Notes: generated by a model from the letters alone, not told the origin. A stretch of 49,766 bases of DNA from Pseudomonas sp. Root562 (GCF_001427125.1 NZ_LMGK01000012.1:1-49766); one strand, 5' to 3'; positions 16,216-27,178 are shown, counted from the first letter of the stretch. A program made the numbers and translations.

Positions 16216-17073
16216 CTAAAGAACGACCGTTCTGTTCGCGTTCAAAAACACCCGCCGTTCAATGTGATAACCCACGGCCCGCGCCAAGGTCAGGCCTTCG
16301 ATATCGCGCCCTTTGGCGATCAAGTCTTCGGGGTAATGACTGTGATCCACCACCTCCACGCCCTGGGCAATGATCGGTCCTTCGTCCAGGTCGTTGTTGA
16401 TGTAATGCGCCGTGGCGCCGACCAGTTTCACGCCTTTGTTGTAAGCCTGGTGATAGGGCTTGGCGCCCTTGAAACCCGGGAGCAGGGAGTGGTGAATGTT
16501 GATCGCCTTGCCGTCGAGTTTGCGGCACAGCTCCGGCGACAACACTTGCATGTAGCGCGCAAGAATCACCAGTTCCGCACCGGACTCTTCGATCACCTGC
16601 CACACCTGACGTTCTTGCGACGGTTTGTCGTTCGGATCGAGCGGGAAGTGGTAGTAGGGAATCTGGTGCCAGTCGGCCAACGGTTTCAGGTCCGGGTGGT
16701 TGGAGATCACGGCGGCGACGTCCATCGACAATTGGCCGATGCGCTGGCGGTAGAGCAAATCGTTGAGGCAGTGATCGGCCTTGGAAACCATGATCACCAC
16801 TTTCGGCCGGTAATGCGGCGGCGTCAGTTCAAAGGTCATGCCAAAGGATTCACCGCGCTCCTGCAAACCGGCGCGGAACGACTGTTCGTCGAAGCCGTCC
16901 GGCTGACGGAATTCCACGCGAATGAAGAAACGGCCCGAGAGCCGATCATCGAAGGAATGGTGTTCGGTGACGTAACAGCCCTGCTCAAACAGAAAGCGAG
17001 TCACCGCGTCCACGGTGCCGAGCACGCTGGGGCAGTCGGCGGTCAAAATCCATGTATCTGGGGCGCGGCTCAT
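16216..17073 (-). CDS. purU: Formyltetrahydrofolate deformylase
   Basis: A 285-residue enzyme that hydrolyses 10-formyl-THF to formate and THF. It has an N-terminal ACT domain (about 8-85) and a formyltransferase-like catalytic domain (about 90-285) with the Asn/His/Asp set in INIHHSLLPGFKGAKPYHQA and NNDLDEGPI. The start at 17073 gives MSRAPDTWILTADCPS, the conserved N-terminus; a longer frame runs back through a repeat element. In this cluster it recycles THF loaded with C1 units from sarcosine oxidation. It follows soxG after a 199-bp gap holding a REP doublet. Confidence 0.95.
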   Translation of the reverse strand: MSRAPDTWILTADCPSVLGTVDAVTRFLFEQGCYVTEHHSFDDRLSGRFFIRVEFRQPDGFDEQSFRAGLQERGESFGMTFELTPPHYRPKVVIMVSKADHCLNDLLYRQRIGQLSMDVAAVISNHPDLKPLADWHQIPYYHFPLDPNDKPSQERQVWQVIEESGAELVILARYMQVLSPELCRKLDGKAINIHHSLLPGFKGAKPYHQAYNKGVKLVGATAHYINNDLDEGPIIAQGVEVVDHSHYPEDLIAKGRDIEGLTLARAVGYHIERRVFLNANRTVVL

Positions 17074-17116
17074 AGTGCGGTGACTCCTGCTACAAAAACC
17101 AGTAAACAGAGCGAAC

Positions 17117-17253
17117 CCTGTGGCGAGGGAGCTTGCTCCCGCTGGGTCGCGCAGCGACCCCAAAACCAGCTACCGCGATCCTTCAGCAGGAACGCGGGCT
17201 CAGGATTCACGACTGCTTCGCAGCCGAGCGGGAGCAAGCTCCTTCGCCACAAA
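17117..17253. repeat. REP-type inverted repeat (TGTGGCGAGGGAGCTTGCTCCCGCT family)
   Basis: Arms beginning ctgtggcgagggagcttgct and ending agcaagctccttcgccac enclose a spacer with a further stem (gactgcttcgcagcc). Related doublets lie at 24134-24268 and 48028-48163. Confidence 0.8.
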
Positions 17254-17272
17254 AGCAGTCGTGAGCACCGCG

Positions 17273-17905
17273 TCAGGCCTGAACGCTCAGGCCATACTCG
17301 GCGCAAGCATCCTGCAACCACAACCACCAGTAATCCGAGAAGCTGCGACGGATCAGCAGTTCCCAGGTGTCTTCACCGGTATGGCGGATCACCAGTTGCG
17401 ACTTGGCGAACACCGTGCCGACAGCCTTGCCCACCGGGAAGTTGTTCGGGTGCACGTCGTAGCTGGTGGATTTCATCAGAACCTGGCGCACGTTCGGGCC
17501 GCTCAGTTCGAGGATCTGCTGGCCACCGCTGACGTTGACGATCTGGATGTGCAGGTCGCCCAGCGCTTCGCGCAGTTTTTGCTCGGCGGCGAACTCTTCG
17601 CCGGTCGGCACGATCAGCAGCCACTCATCCGGCCCCATCCATTGCAGGCTGGTTTCGCCCTTGACGATGACGGTCAGCGCGCCCGGCAATTCGATGCCCA
17701 GCGCTTTGTGCACGCCAGCGGCGAACGCGGCATCGTGGCCATCGCCACGGATAGTCAGGTGGCCGAGAAGTTTTTTCTCACGCACGGTCACGCCGGCATT
17801 CTTGCGACCTTTGCCCACCAGGCTGGCGAGGTCGGCGTGATGCAGCGACGACTCGGCCTTGGCCCCGGTGGTTGGGCGTTGTTGGTAAACATTGGCTGCG
17901 GTCAT
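17273..17905 (-). CDS. soxG: Sarcosine oxidase gamma subunit
   Basis: A 210-residue subunit of the heterotetrameric sarcosine oxidase. The sequence contains the family segments WMGPDEWLLIVP and VNVSGGQQILELSGPNVRQVLMKS, and a C-terminal RRSFSDYWWLWLQDA. It supports the folate-binding half of the complex and carries no catalytic residues of its own. It is separated from soxA by a 169-bp spacer that contains a REPIN, unlike the tight spacing within soxBDA, so its expression may be lower or uncoupled. Confidence 0.93.
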   Translation of the reverse strand: MTAANVYQQRPTTGAKAESSLHHADLASLVGKGRKNAGVTVREKKLLGHLTIRGDGHDAAFAAGVHKALGIELPGALTVIVKGETSLQWMGPDEWLLIVPTGEEFAAEQKLREALGDLHIQIVNVSGGQQILELSGPNVRQVLMKSTSYDVHPNNFPVGKAVGTVFAKSQLVIRHTGEDTWELLIRRSFSDYWWLWLQDACAEYGLSVQA

Positions 17906-17935
17906 AAAGCACCTTTCCTGAATTCTTGCATGTTG

Positions 17936-18064
17936 ATCGTTCCCACGCTCTGCGTGGGAATGCCGCCATGGACGCTCTGCGTCCGCTCTTTGGACGCGGA
18001 GCGCCTCTTTTCAGGGACGCGGAGCGTCCCGGGATGCATTCCCACGCAGAGCGTGGGAACGATC
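17936..18064. repeat. REPIN (GATCGTTCCCACGC family) inside the sox operon
   Basis: Two outer palindromes, each GTTCCCACGC-tct-GCGTGGGAA like, face each other and enclose inner gacgctctgcgtcc stems. It lies between soxA and soxG. The same family occurs at 26189-26540, 27184-27485, 36153-36260 and 45573-45681, near a RAYT gene that could mobilise it. Confidence 0.85.
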
Positions 18065-18074
18065 GACTGTGGTG

Positions 18075-21000
18075 TTACACGTTCTGGCGTTCGCCTTTCG
18101 GATCGAAGAACACCGAAGAAACGATTTCCGCCTCGATCACGCTGCCATCCGCCAGCGGCGCAAACACGCGCTCGCCCATACGGTTCAGGCCGCCCTTGAC
18201 CACGCCCATGGCAAACGAATAGCCCAGGGAGTTGTGCGCGTAGCTGGAGGTCACGTGGCCGACCATGGTCATCGGGATCGCCTGCTTGGTGTTGAACACC
18301 AGTTGCGCACCTTCCGGCAGCCATTTGTTCGGATCGATCGGCTTGAGGCCAACCAGTTGTTTGCGCTGATCACGCACACAGTCTTCACGATTCATCCCGC
18401 GCCAGCCGATCCACGAGAACGGTTTGGTGCGACCGACACACCAGCCCATGTTCAAGTCGTCCGGCGTCATCGAGCCGTCGGTGTCCTGACCGACGATGAT
18501 GAAGCCCTTCTCGGCCCGCAGCACGTGCATGGTTTCGGTGCCGTACGGCGTCAGGTTGTACTTCTTGCCGGCGTCGACGATTTTTTCCAGTACACCCATC
18601 GCATAGTCGGCTTGCACGTTGACTTCGTACGACAGCTCACCGGTAAACGAGATCCGGAACACCCGCGCCGGCACGCCACCGACCAGACCTTCTTTCCAGG
18701 TCATGAACGGGAACGCTTCGTTGCTCAAATCGATGTCAGTGACTTCGCTGAGCAGCTTGCGACTGTTCGGCCCGGACAACGTCATGGTCGCCCAGTGATC
18801 GGTCACGGAAGTGAAGTACACCTTCAGGTCCGGCCATTCGGTCTGCTGGTAGATTTCCAGCCATTGCAGCACGCGTGCAGCGCCGCCGGTGGTGGTGGTC
18901 ATCACGAAATGGTTGTCGGCCAGGCATGCCGTCACGCCATCATCGAACACCATGCCGTCTTCTTTGCACATCAGGCCGTAGCGAGCCTTGCCCACGTCGA
19001 GCTTGGTCCAGGCGTTGGTGTAGATGCGGTTGAGGAACTCACGTGCATCCGGGCCTTGAATGTCGATTTTGCCCAGGGTCGAAGCGTCCAGCAGGCCAAC
19101 GCTGTCGCGCACGGCTTTGCATTCACGTTTGACTGCGGCGTGCATGTCTTCGCCGGATTTCGGGAAGTACCAAGGGCGTTTCCACTGACCGACGTCTTCG
19201 AACTCGGCACCGTTTTTCAGGTGCCAGTGATGCAGTGCAGTGAAACGCACCGGCTCGAAGATGTGCCCACAGTGACGGCCGGCCACGGCGCCGAACGTTA
19301 CCGGCGTGTAGTTCGGACGGAACATGGTGGTGCCCATCTGCGGGATGGTCACGTTCAGCGAGCGGGCGGCGATGGCCAGGCCATTGACGTTGCCAAGCTT
19401 GCCCTGATCGGTGCCGAAGCCCAGTGCGGTATAACGCTTGACGTGCTCGACCGACTCAAAGCCTTCGCGGGTCGCCAGTTCGATAGCGGCGGCGGTGACG
19501 TCGTTTTGCAGGTCGACGAATTGCTTCGGAGCCCGCGCGGTGTTCTTTTCGTGCGGCACCTGGAACAGCGCCAGGGTCGGTTCTTCGAGACGCGCCAGGG
19601 CTTTGGGCAAGGTCGCTTCGACCGGACCGAAACCGGCTTCGCTGGCCGCGCGCACGCCACCTTCAAAACCATCGGCCAGGGAATCACCAAGGCCATAGAC
19701 GCCATTGATACCGCCGACACATACACGTTTTTGCGGAGCTTCGCCCGGTACGAAACCGAGGATGTCTTCACGCCAGATCGGCTTGCCGCCCAGGTGCGAT
19801 GCCAGGTGCACCACCGGGCTGTAGCCGCCGGAGCTGGCGACGATGTCACAGTCGAGCCATTCGCCAGGGCTGGTGACTTTATGTCCCTTCACATCGATCG
19901 CGGCCACACGGGCTGCGGTCACACGCTTGGTGCCACGAGCTTCGATCACGGCGCTGCCAGTGAGGATACGGATACCTTTGGCGCGCGCTTCTTCAACCAA
20001 CGCACCACGCGGATTGCTGCGGGCGTCAGCGATGGCGACCACTTGCAGGCTGGCGTCGAGCCAGTCCAGTGCCACGCGGTAGGCGTGATCGTTGTTGGTC
20101 GACAGCACCAGTTTCTTGCCCGGCGCCACGCCATAGCGACGCACGTAAGTCGAGACAGCGCCAGCCAGCATGTTGCCCGGCACGTCGTTGTTGCCGTAGA
20201 CCAGTGGACGCTCATGAGCGCCGGTCGCGAGTACGACGCGCTTGGCGCGAACACGGTGGATGCGCTGACGCACCTGGCCAATCGGTGCGCGGTCGCCGAG
20301 GTGATCGGTGAGGCGCTCGTGAATGGTCAGGAAGTTGTGATCGTGGTAACCGTTGACCGTGGCGCGCGGCAACAGCAGCACGTCCGGGGTGTTCTTCAGC
20401 TCGGCGATAACGCTGGCGACCCATTCCACGGCAGGTTTGCCGTCGAGGCTTTCGCGGGAGTCGAGCAGGCTGCCACCGAACTCTTCCTGTTCGTCCGCCA
20501 GGATCACCCGGGCACCGCTGCGCGCAGCGGCCAAGGCAGCCGCCAAACCAGCAGGGCCGGCGCCGACGATCAGCACGTCACAGTGCTGGTTCATGTAGTC
20601 GTAGGTGTCCGGATCGTTCTCGGTCGGCGAGCGACCAAGACCGGCGGCCTTACGAATGTATTTCTCGTAAGTCATCCAGAACGATTGCGGGTACATGAAG
20701 GTTTTGTAGTAGAAACCCGGTGGCATCAGCTTGCCGCCGACCTTGCCGAGAATCCCCATCATGTCGTTGTTCACGCTTGGCCAGCCGTTGGTGCTGGTGG
20801 CGACCAAACCTTGATACAGCGCTTGCTGCGTGGCGCGTACGTTGGGAATCTGTGTGGCTTCGGTGGCGCCGATCTGCAAAACCGCGTTCGGCTCTTCGGC
20901 ACCGGCGGCGAAGATGCCGCGCGGACGGGAATACTTGAAGCTGCGACCGATGATGTCGACGCCGTTGGCCAGCAGTGCAGCGGCCAGCGAATCGCCTTCG

Positions 21001-21092
21001 AAGCCCTTGTAGCTCTGGCCGTTGAAGGTGAAGCTCAACACTTTGTTGCGGTCGATCCGTCCGCCGTTGGACAGGCGATTGATCTGGCTCAT
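18075..21092 (-). CDS. soxA: Sarcosine oxidase alpha subunit
   Basis: A 1,005-residue large subunit. The N-terminal part has a 2Fe-2S-ferredoxin-like segment (about 20-100) and an NAD-binding fold with VLIVGAGPAGLAAALAAARSGAR (about 172-195). The C-terminal 400 residues are aminomethyltransferase (GcvT)-like and bind tetrahydrofolate. With SoxB, SoxD and SoxG it converts sarcosine to glycine, H2O2 and 5,10-methylene-THF. Length matches the family (about 1,000). It overlaps soxD by four bases. The very long open frames on the opposite strand here are GC-driven shadows. Confidence 0.96.
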   Translation of the reverse strand: MSQINRLSNGGRIDRNKVLSFTFNGQSYKGFEGDSLAAALLANGVDIIGRSFKYSRPRGIFAAGAEEPNAVLQIGATEATQIPNVRATQQALYQGLVATSTNGWPSVNNDMMGILGKVGGKLMPPGFYYKTFMYPQSFWMTYEKYIRKAAGLGRSPTENDPDTYDYMNQHCDVLIVGAGPAGLAAALAAARSGARVILADEQEEFGGSLLDSRESLDGKPAVEWVASVIAELKNTPDVLLLPRATVNGYHDHNFLTIHERLTDHLGDRAPIGQVRQRIHRVRAKRVVLATGAHERPLVYGNNDVPGNMLAGAVSTYVRRYGVAPGKKLVLSTNNDHAYRVALDWLDASLQVVAIADARSNPRGALVEEARAKGIRILTGSAVIEARGTKRVTAARVAAIDVKGHKVTSPGEWLDCDIVASSGGYSPVVHLASHLGGKPIWREDILGFVPGEAPQKRVCVGGINGVYGLGDSLADGFEGGVRAASEAGFGPVEATLPKALARLEEPTLALFQVPHEKNTARAPKQFVDLQNDVTAAAIELATREGFESVEHVKRYTALGFGTDQGKLGNVNGLAIAARSLNVTIPQMGTTMFRPNYTPVTFGAVAGRHCGHIFEPVRFTALHHWHLKNGAEFEDVGQWKRPWYFPKSGEDMHAAVKRECKAVRDSVGLLDASTLGKIDIQGPDAREFLNRIYTNAWTKLDVGKARYGLMCKEDGMVFDDGVTACLADNHFVMTTTTGGAARVLQWLEIYQQTEWPDLKVYFTSVTDHWATMTLSGPNSRKLLSEVTDIDLSNEAFPFMTWKEGLVGGVPARVFRISFTGELSYEVNVQADYAMGVLEKIVDAGKKYNLTPYGTETMHVLRAEKGFIIVGQDTDGSMTPDDLNMGWCVGRTKPFSWIGWRGMNREDCVRDQRKQLVGLKPIDPNKWLPEGAQLVFNTKQAIPMTMVGHVTSSYAHNSLGYSFAMGVVKGGLNRMGERVFAPLADGSVIEAEIVSSVFFDPKGERQNV

Positions 21093-21418
21093 ACCTTCTC
21101 TCCCAGAGCCGTGCTGGCCGCTTTCGGGCTATCGGTCTTGTCGGTGAATTGTGGCTTGGTGCCGATCTTGTAGGTTTCGAGAATCTCGTAGGTCACGGTG
21201 TCGCGGGTGGCGTTGAAGTACTGACGGCAACCGGCGGCGTGAATCCACAGTTCATGGTGCAGACCGCGAGGGTTGTCGCGAAAGAACATATAGTCGCCCC
21301 ACTCCTCGTCGGTGCAGCTGTTTGGATCCAGTGGACGCGGGATGTGCGCCTGGCCGGATGCGTGAAATTCCTCTTCGGAGCGCAGTTCGCCGCAGTGAGG
21401 ACAGAAGATATGCAACAT
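21089..21418 (-). CDS. soxD: Sarcosine oxidase delta subunit
   Basis: A 109-residue small subunit. The N-terminal CPHCGELRSEEEF motif supplies two of the zinc-binding cysteines; further ligands lie near H.........GC. GDYMFFRDNPRG and HELWIHAAGCRQYF are conserved segments. It overlaps soxA by ATGA and follows soxB by 14 bp, so the three are translated from one message. Confidence 0.94.
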   Translation of the reverse strand: MLHIFCPHCGELRSEEEFHASGQAHIPRPLDPNSCTDEEWGDYMFFRDNPRGLHHELWIHAAGCRQYFNATRDTVTYEILETYKIGTKPQFTDKTDSPKAASTALGEKV

Positions 21419-21432
21419 GGGGATTTCTCCTG

Positions 21433-22683
21433 TTAGTGGGCAACCGCAGCAGCGCCGTGTTCATCGATCAACGCACCGTTGTGGAAACGGTCGATGGAGA
21501 AAGGTGCGGCCAATGGGTGCATTTCACCCTTGGCCAGGCTCGCGGCAAACACGTTGCCCGAGCCAGGTGTTGCCTTGAAGCCACCGGTGCCCCAACCGCA
21601 GTTGAAGAACATGTTCGGTACCGGGGTTTTCGAGATGATCGGGCAAGCGTCAGGGGTGGTGTCGACGATGCCGCCCCACTGACGGTTCATGCGCACTCGC
21701 GACAGCACCGGGAACATCTCGACGATGGCCTGGATGGTGTGCTCGATCACCGGATACGAACCACGCTGGCCGTAGCCGTTGTAGCCGTCGATACCGGCGC
21801 CGATCACCAGGTCGCCCTTGTCGGACTGGCTGATGTAACCGTGTACGGCGTTGGACATGATCACGCTGTCGATAATCGGCTTGATCGGCTCGGACACCAG
21901 CGCCTGCAGCGGGTGCGATTCGATCGGCAGACGGAAACCGGCGAGCTTGGCCATGTGTCCGGAGTTACCGGCAGTGACCACGCCGACGCGTTTGGCGCCG
22001 ATGAAGCCCTTGTTGGTTTCAACACCGATGCACACGCCGTTCTCCTTGCGGAAACCGATCACTTCGGTCTGCTGGATCAGGTCCACGCCCAAGGCATCGG
22101 CGGCACGGGCAAAGCCCCAGGCCACGGCATCGTGACGGGCGACACCGCCGCGACGCTGGACGGTTGCGCCCATCACCGGGTAGCGAGTGTTTTTCGAGCA
22201 GTCGAGGTACGGAATCTCGTCGGCCACTTGCTTGGCATCGAGCAGTTCGCCGTCCACGCCGTTGAGGCGGTTGGCGCTGACTCGACGCTCGGAATCACGA
22301 ATGTCCTGCAGGGTGTGGCAAAGGTTGTACACGCCGCGCTGGGAGAACATCACGTTGTAGTTGAGGTCCTGAGACAGGCCTTCCCACAGTTTCATCGCAT
22401 GCTCGTACAGGTGCGCCGACTCGTCCCACAGGTAGTTGGAGCGAACGATGGTGGTGTTGCGCGCGGTGTTACCGCCGCCCAGCCAGCCCTTCTCGACCAC
22501 GGCCACGTTAGTGATGCCGTGTTCCTTGGCCAGGTAGTAGGCGGTCGCCAGACCGTGCCCGCCACCGCCGACGATAACCACGTCGTAGACCTTTTTCGGG
22601 GTCGGCGTGCGCCACATGCGCTGCCAGTTTTCGTGGTGGCTGAGGGAGTGTTTGAAGAGGCCGAAGCCCGAATAGCGTTGCAT
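21433..22683 (-). CDS. soxB: Sarcosine oxidase beta subunit
   Basis: A 416-residue FAD/FMN flavoprotein of the D-amino-acid oxidase fold. The dinucleotide motif is [18 protein letters not shown] (about 36-53), and conserved [14 protein letters not shown] and [12 protein letters not shown] segments follow. It carries the covalent FMN and the sarcosine-oxidising site. ATG 22683 has GGAG nine bases upstream; ATG 22689 is too close to it. It follows glyA by 23 bp in the same operon. Confidence 0.96.
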   Translation of the reverse strand: MQRYSGFGLFKHSLSHHENWQRMWRTPTPKKVYDVVIVGGGGHGLATAYYLAKEHGITNVAVVEKGWLGGGNTARNTTIVRSNYLWDESAHLYEHAMKLWEGLSQDLNYNVMFSQRGVYNLCHTLQDIRDSERRVSANRLNGVDGELLDAKQVADEIPYLDCSKNTRYPVMGATVQRRGGVARHDAVAWGFARAADALGVDLIQQTEVIGFRKENGVCIGVETNKGFIGAKRVGVVTAGNSGHMAKLAGFRLPIESHPLQALVSEPIKPIIDSVIMSNAVHGYISQSDKGDLVIGAGIDGYNGYGQRGSYPVIEHTIQAIVEMFPVLSRVRMNRQWGGIVDTTPDACPIISKTPVPNMFFNCGWGTGGFKATPGSGNVFAASLAKGEMHPLAAPFSIDRFHNGALIDEHGAAAVAH

Positions 22684-22706
22684 AGTCATTTACTCCAAAA
22701 CCGCGC

Positions 22707-23960
<1,254 letters not shown>

Positions 23961-24003
23961 CGCGTCTCTCCCAGCGGCATCTGTGCGCCATTCGTCTCGG
24001 TGA

Positions 24004-24026
24004 GGCACTGGCGTTTCGGCAGTGCC
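24004..24026 (-). promoter_or_regulatory. Hairpin in the glyA leader
   Basis: GGCACTG (24004-24010) and CAGTGCC (24020-24026) form a perfect 7-bp stem with a nine-base loop, 44 bp upstream of the glyA start. No T run follows, so it is not an intrinsic terminator. It could be an operator dyad or an mRNA structure. Confidence 0.4.
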
Positions 24027-24133
24027 CTTTGATAGCGATGGTATGACTGGCTTCGAAGGGTCAAATGCCTACGGGCGCCACGCAAAGGTGCGTTTACGAC
24101 ATGGCGTGAAATGGCCGAGCCAGTGGATGCCTT

Positions 24134-24268
24134 TGTGGCGAGGGAGCTTGCTCCCGCTCGACTGCGAAGCAGTCGCAAAAGCGATAACCACGAGCTGACG
24201 GGCAGACCGCATGCACAGGCGTCGGGTCTGCTGCGCAGCCCAGCGGGAGCAAGCTCCCTCGCCACAGG
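24134..24268. repeat. REP-type inverted repeat (TGTGGCGAGGGAGCTTGCT family)
   Basis: Arms tgtggcgagggagcttgctc and gagcaagctccctcgccaca enclose about 95 bp between glyA and the TraX-family gene, just beyond the latter's stop. Confidence 0.8.
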
Positions 24269-24275
24269 GGTCGGG

Positions 24276-25004
24276 TCAGGCGATGGCCTGTCGCACTGCG
24301 AGCAACACCAGGAAATGCACCGGATACAGCGCATACGCCCAGCGTCGCATCGGCGGTGGTTTTGCGTCACGGGCATGTCGCAACAGGAACAGCCCCAGCC
24401 ATGGCGCAATCAGACAAGTGATGATGGCCGCCACAGCCACATGACTGCCCAGCCGAACGGAGTAATACAGCACCTGCCATTGATTGGCGGCCAGACAGAC
24501 AAGCCCCGCAAGCAACGCGAAATACCAGGGACGATGGATCACCCACAGCAGTACCAACGGCAACAACACGCCAAAAAAACCGAACATCACACGCTGCGAA
24601 AAAAAACCCGCCAGCAGCAGTGCAGCCACCGCCAGCAAACGCGATTGAAGCGCCGGTTGCTGCCAGCCACGGGCCACCAGCAATCCAAGGACAAGTGTGG
24701 GCATGACGTTCAGCGTGTCGGGATTGGCAATAAACATCCGGTAAGGAACTTCACTGAGCGCACTGAACAGCAGCAACCAGCCCAGATAGCGCCGCTGCCC
24801 AGCGTTCGCCTGGGCCGGCTTGCGCGCCAGGTTCGCCGCCATCGCCAGACAAAACCACGGGAACGCCAAACGTCCCGGCACATACAACAGATCGACGGAA
24901 TAACCGACATATCGCAGGTGATCGAGCACCATGCTCAGCAGCGCCAACCACTTGAGCAGGTCCAGTGCACCGTCGCGCTGCTTTACGGGCATAGTCATGT
25001 GCAT
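24276..25004 (-). CDS. TraX-family membrane protein
   Basis: A 242-residue polytopic membrane protein with about seven hydrophobic segments. The N-terminus has the TraX signature (DLLKWLALLSMVLDHLRYVG), followed by GRLAFPWFCLAMAANLAR and, at the end, RRWAYALYPVHFLVLL. The family is named after the F-pilin acetylase, but many chromosomal members are unlinked to conjugation, and no transfer genes are present here. The start is chosen as the first of three close ATGs (25004, 24998, 24992). It is divergent from the threonine aldolase gene. Confidence 0.8.
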   Translation of the reverse strand: MHMTMPVKQRDGALDLLKWLALLSMVLDHLRYVGYSVDLLYVPGRLAFPWFCLAMAANLARKPAQANAGQRRYLGWLLLFSALSEVPYRMFIANPDTLNVMPTLVLGLLVARGWQQPALQSRLLAVAALLLAGFFSQRVMFGFFGVLLPLVLLWVIHRPWYFALLAGLVCLAANQWQVLYYSVRLGSHVAVAAIITCLIAPWLGLFLLRHARDAKPPPMRRWAYALYPVHFLVLLAVRQAIA

Positions 25005-25135
25005 AATTGCCCGGCATCCTTGTATCTTTCTGACAGAAACATCCCACGTACTCCCCGGACGATCTTCGGTAAAGTGCGCACCATCATTGACCACGAGGCG
25101 CTTCACCATAAGCGTCCCGATCACGGAAGCAGGCC

Positions 25136-26176
25136 ATGACCGATAAGAGCCAACAATTCGCCAGCGACAACTATTCCGGCATTTGCCCTGAAGCCTGGGC
25201 GGCCATGGAACAGGCCAATCACGGCCACCAGCGCGCCTACGGTGACGACGAATGGACCGCCCGCGCCTCCGACGGATTCCGCAAACTGTTTGAAACCGAT
25301 TGTGAAGTGTTTTTCGCCTTCAACGGCACCGCCGCCAACTCGTTGGCCCTGTCGTCGCTGTGCCAGAGTTACCACAGCGTGATCTGCTCGGAAACCGCCC
25401 ACGTCGAAACCGACGAATGCGGCGCGCCGGAATTTTTCTCCAACGGTTCCAAGCTGCTGATCGCCCGTACTGAAAACGGCAAGCTGACACCGGAATCGAT
25501 CCGCGAAGTCGCGCTCAAGCGCCAGGACATCCATTACCCGAAACCCCGCGTCGTGACCCTGACCCAGGCCACCGAAGTGGGCAGCGTCTATACCCCGGAC
25601 GAAATCCGCGCGATCAGCGCCACCTGCAAGGAACTCGGGCTGAATCTGCACATGGACGGCGCGCGTTTTTCCAATGCGTGCGCATTCCTCGGTTGCTCGC
25701 CGGCAGACCTGACCTGGAAGGCCGGTGTCGACGTGCTGTGCTTTGGCGGTACGAAAAACGGCATGGCCGTGGGCGAGGCGATTCTGTTCTTCAACCACAA
25801 ACTGGCGGAAGACTTTGACTATCGCTGCAAACAGGCCGGGCAACTGGCGTCGAAGATGCGCTTCTTGTCAGCGCCGTGGGTCGGCATCCTGGAAAACGAC
25901 GCCTGGCTCAAATACGCCAACCACGCCAACCGCTGTGCGCAGTTGCTCGCCGAACTGGTCAGTGACATTCCCGGTGTCGAGTTGATGTTTCCGGTTCAGG
26001 CCAACGGCGTGTTCCTGCAACTCTCGGAACCGGCCATCGCCGCGCTGACAGGCAAGGGCTGGCGTTTCTACACCTTCATCGGTAACGGCGGCGCACGCTT
26101 CATGTGTTCGTGGGATACCGAAGAAGAACGTGTACGAGAGTTGGCCCGCGACATCCGTGAAGTGATGTCGCACTAA
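25136..26176 (+). CDS. ltaE: Low-specificity L-threonine aldolase
   Basis: A 346-residue PLP enzyme that cleaves L-threonine/allo-threonine to glycine and acetaldehyde. The PLP lysine is in CFGGTKNGMAVGEA, and the pyridine-nitrogen Asp is in LHMDGARFSNA. The length fits the Pseudomonas aldolase group. It sits between the sox and gbc clusters, as in P. aeruginosa, so it supplies or drains glycine in the same metabolic neighbourhood. Its short intergenic space with the TraX-family gene should contain divergent promoters. Confidence 0.94.
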   Translation: MTDKSQQFASDNYSGICPEAWAAMEQANHGHQRAYGDDEWTARASDGFRKLFETDCEVFFAFNGTAANSLALSSLCQSYHSVICSETAHVETDECGAPEFFSNGSKLLIARTENGKLTPESIREVALKRQDIHYPKPRVVTLTQATEVGSVYTPDEIRAISATCKELGLNLHMDGARFSNACAFLGCSPADLTWKAGVDVLCFGGTKNGMAVGEAILFFNHKLAEDFDYRCKQAGQLASKMRFLSAPWVGILENDAWLKYANHANRCAQLLAELVSDIPGVELMFPVQANGVFLQLSEPAIAALTGKGWRFYTFIGNGGARFMCSWDTEEERVRELARDIREVMSH

Positions 26177-26188
26177 TATGAACCGAAC

Positions 26189-26540
26189 GTTCCCACGCTC
26201 TGCGTGGGAACGCCTCCAGGGACGCTCCGCGTTCCAGCTTCAACACCTGGGTGACGCCCAATACCGTTGTGACGCGGAGCGTCACGGGCTGCATTCCCAC
26301 GCGGAGCGTGGGAACGATCAGTGGAAACGCCTACAGGGACGCTCCGCGTTCCAGCTTCAACACCTGTGCGACGTCGAACACCGTGGTGACGCAGAGCGTC
26401 ACGGGCTGCATTCCCACGCGGAGCGTGGTAACGCCTCCAGGGACGCTCCGCGTTCCAGCTTCAACACCTGCGCGATGCCGAACACCGTTGTGACGCGGAG
26501 CGTCACGGGCTGCATTCCCACGCGGAGCGTGGGAACGATC
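26189..26540. repeat. Cluster of three tandem REPINs upstream of the RAYT gene
   Basis: Three copies of a unit with the spacer gttccagcttcaacacctg start at 26221, 26338 and 26442 (spacing 117 and 104 bp). Each unit ends with GCATTCCCACGCGGAGCGTGG. The outer palindromes are GTTCCCACGC-n3-GCGTGGGAAC. The remaining sequence up to 26644 shows no gene. Confidence 0.85.
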
Positions 26541-26644
26541 AGTGGAAACGCGTTGTATTTTCCCACTGAGTCTGTGGCGCTGTCCGCTAGCCACCTCCCT
26601 CATCCCGGCTCACCCTAGTCATTCCCTGGCAAAGGAATGCAACC

Positions 26645-27178
26645 ATGGGTCGTAGCCGCTACACCATCACCGAACCCGACAAACCACATTTCCTCACTTG
26701 CACCATCGTGGAATGGCTTCCGCTATTTATTCGCCCTTATATCGTCGACCACCTGCTCGATTGCTGGCGTTATCAGCAAATCCACCGGGGCTTGAAGATG
26801 TATGGCTATGTGGTTCTGGAAAACCACCTGCACTTTGTCGCCGAGGCTCCGGATCTCAACAGATGTGTCAGTCAATTCAAATCATTCACTGCCCGACAAA
26901 TCATCGACGACCTGCAAAGCAAGGGAGCCGAACGCGCGTTACAGCGCCTGCGCTTCAGCAAACGAGCTCACAAGCAAGACCGGGTGTATCAGCTTTGGCA
27001 GGAAGGTTCGCATGCGGAAATGGTGTACAGCGAGGCAGTGATGCGGCAGAAACTTGATTACATCCATAACAACCCAGTGAACCGTGGCTATGTGGATCTG
27101 CCCGAACACTGGCGATACTCCAGCGCGAGAAACTATGCGGGGATGGAAGGGTTAATCGAAGTTCAACGTTGGTATTAG
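26645..27178 (+). CDS. REP-associated tyrosine transposase (RAYT, Y1/HUH type)
   Basis: A 177-residue Y1 transposase-like protein. The HUH metal motif is HLH in VLENHLHFVAEAPD, preceded by TCTIVEWLPLF. The C-terminal part has YIHNNPVNRGYVDLPEHWRYSSA, the conserved RAYT signature, with candidate catalytic Tyr in VYSEAVMRQKLDYIHNNP. AAAGGA precedes ATG 26645. RAYTs nick at REP hairpins, are usually single-copy and vertically inherited, and maintain REPIN populations. It is flanked by three REPINs upstream and two downstream of exactly the family that is dispersed through the window. Confidence 0.92.
   Translation: MGRSRYTITEPDKPHFLTCTIVEWLPLFIRPYIVDHLLDCWRYQQIHRGLKMYGYVVLENHLHFVAEAPDLNRCVSQFKSFTARQIIDDLQSKGAERALQRLRFSKRAHKQDRVYQLWQEGSHAEMVYSEAVMRQKLDYIHNNPVNRGYVDLPEHWRYSSARNYAGMEGLIEVQRWY

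Larger units (their letters stand above)
23961..24275. other. Promoter and leader region of the glyA-sox operon
   Basis: This 315-bp gap holds the glyA leader with a 7-bp hairpin, a stretch with paired GCGTTT/AACGC-like words near 24080-24100 where a regulator could bind, and then a REP doublet next to the traX-like gene. Control by GbdR is expected from the known P. aeruginosa regulon, but no site is proven here. Confidence 0.5.

Noticed and set aside
18069..21173. A 1,034-residue open frame on the plus strand opposite soxA
   Set aside because: It is a codon-position shadow of a GC-rich gene: low-complexity His/Val/Gly/Arg composition, no domain, and full overlap with an unmistakable soxA.
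24276..25004. Remnant of a conjugative element because of the TraX-like gene
   Set aside because: No other transfer, relaxase or integration genes are present; chromosomal TraX-family proteins are common.
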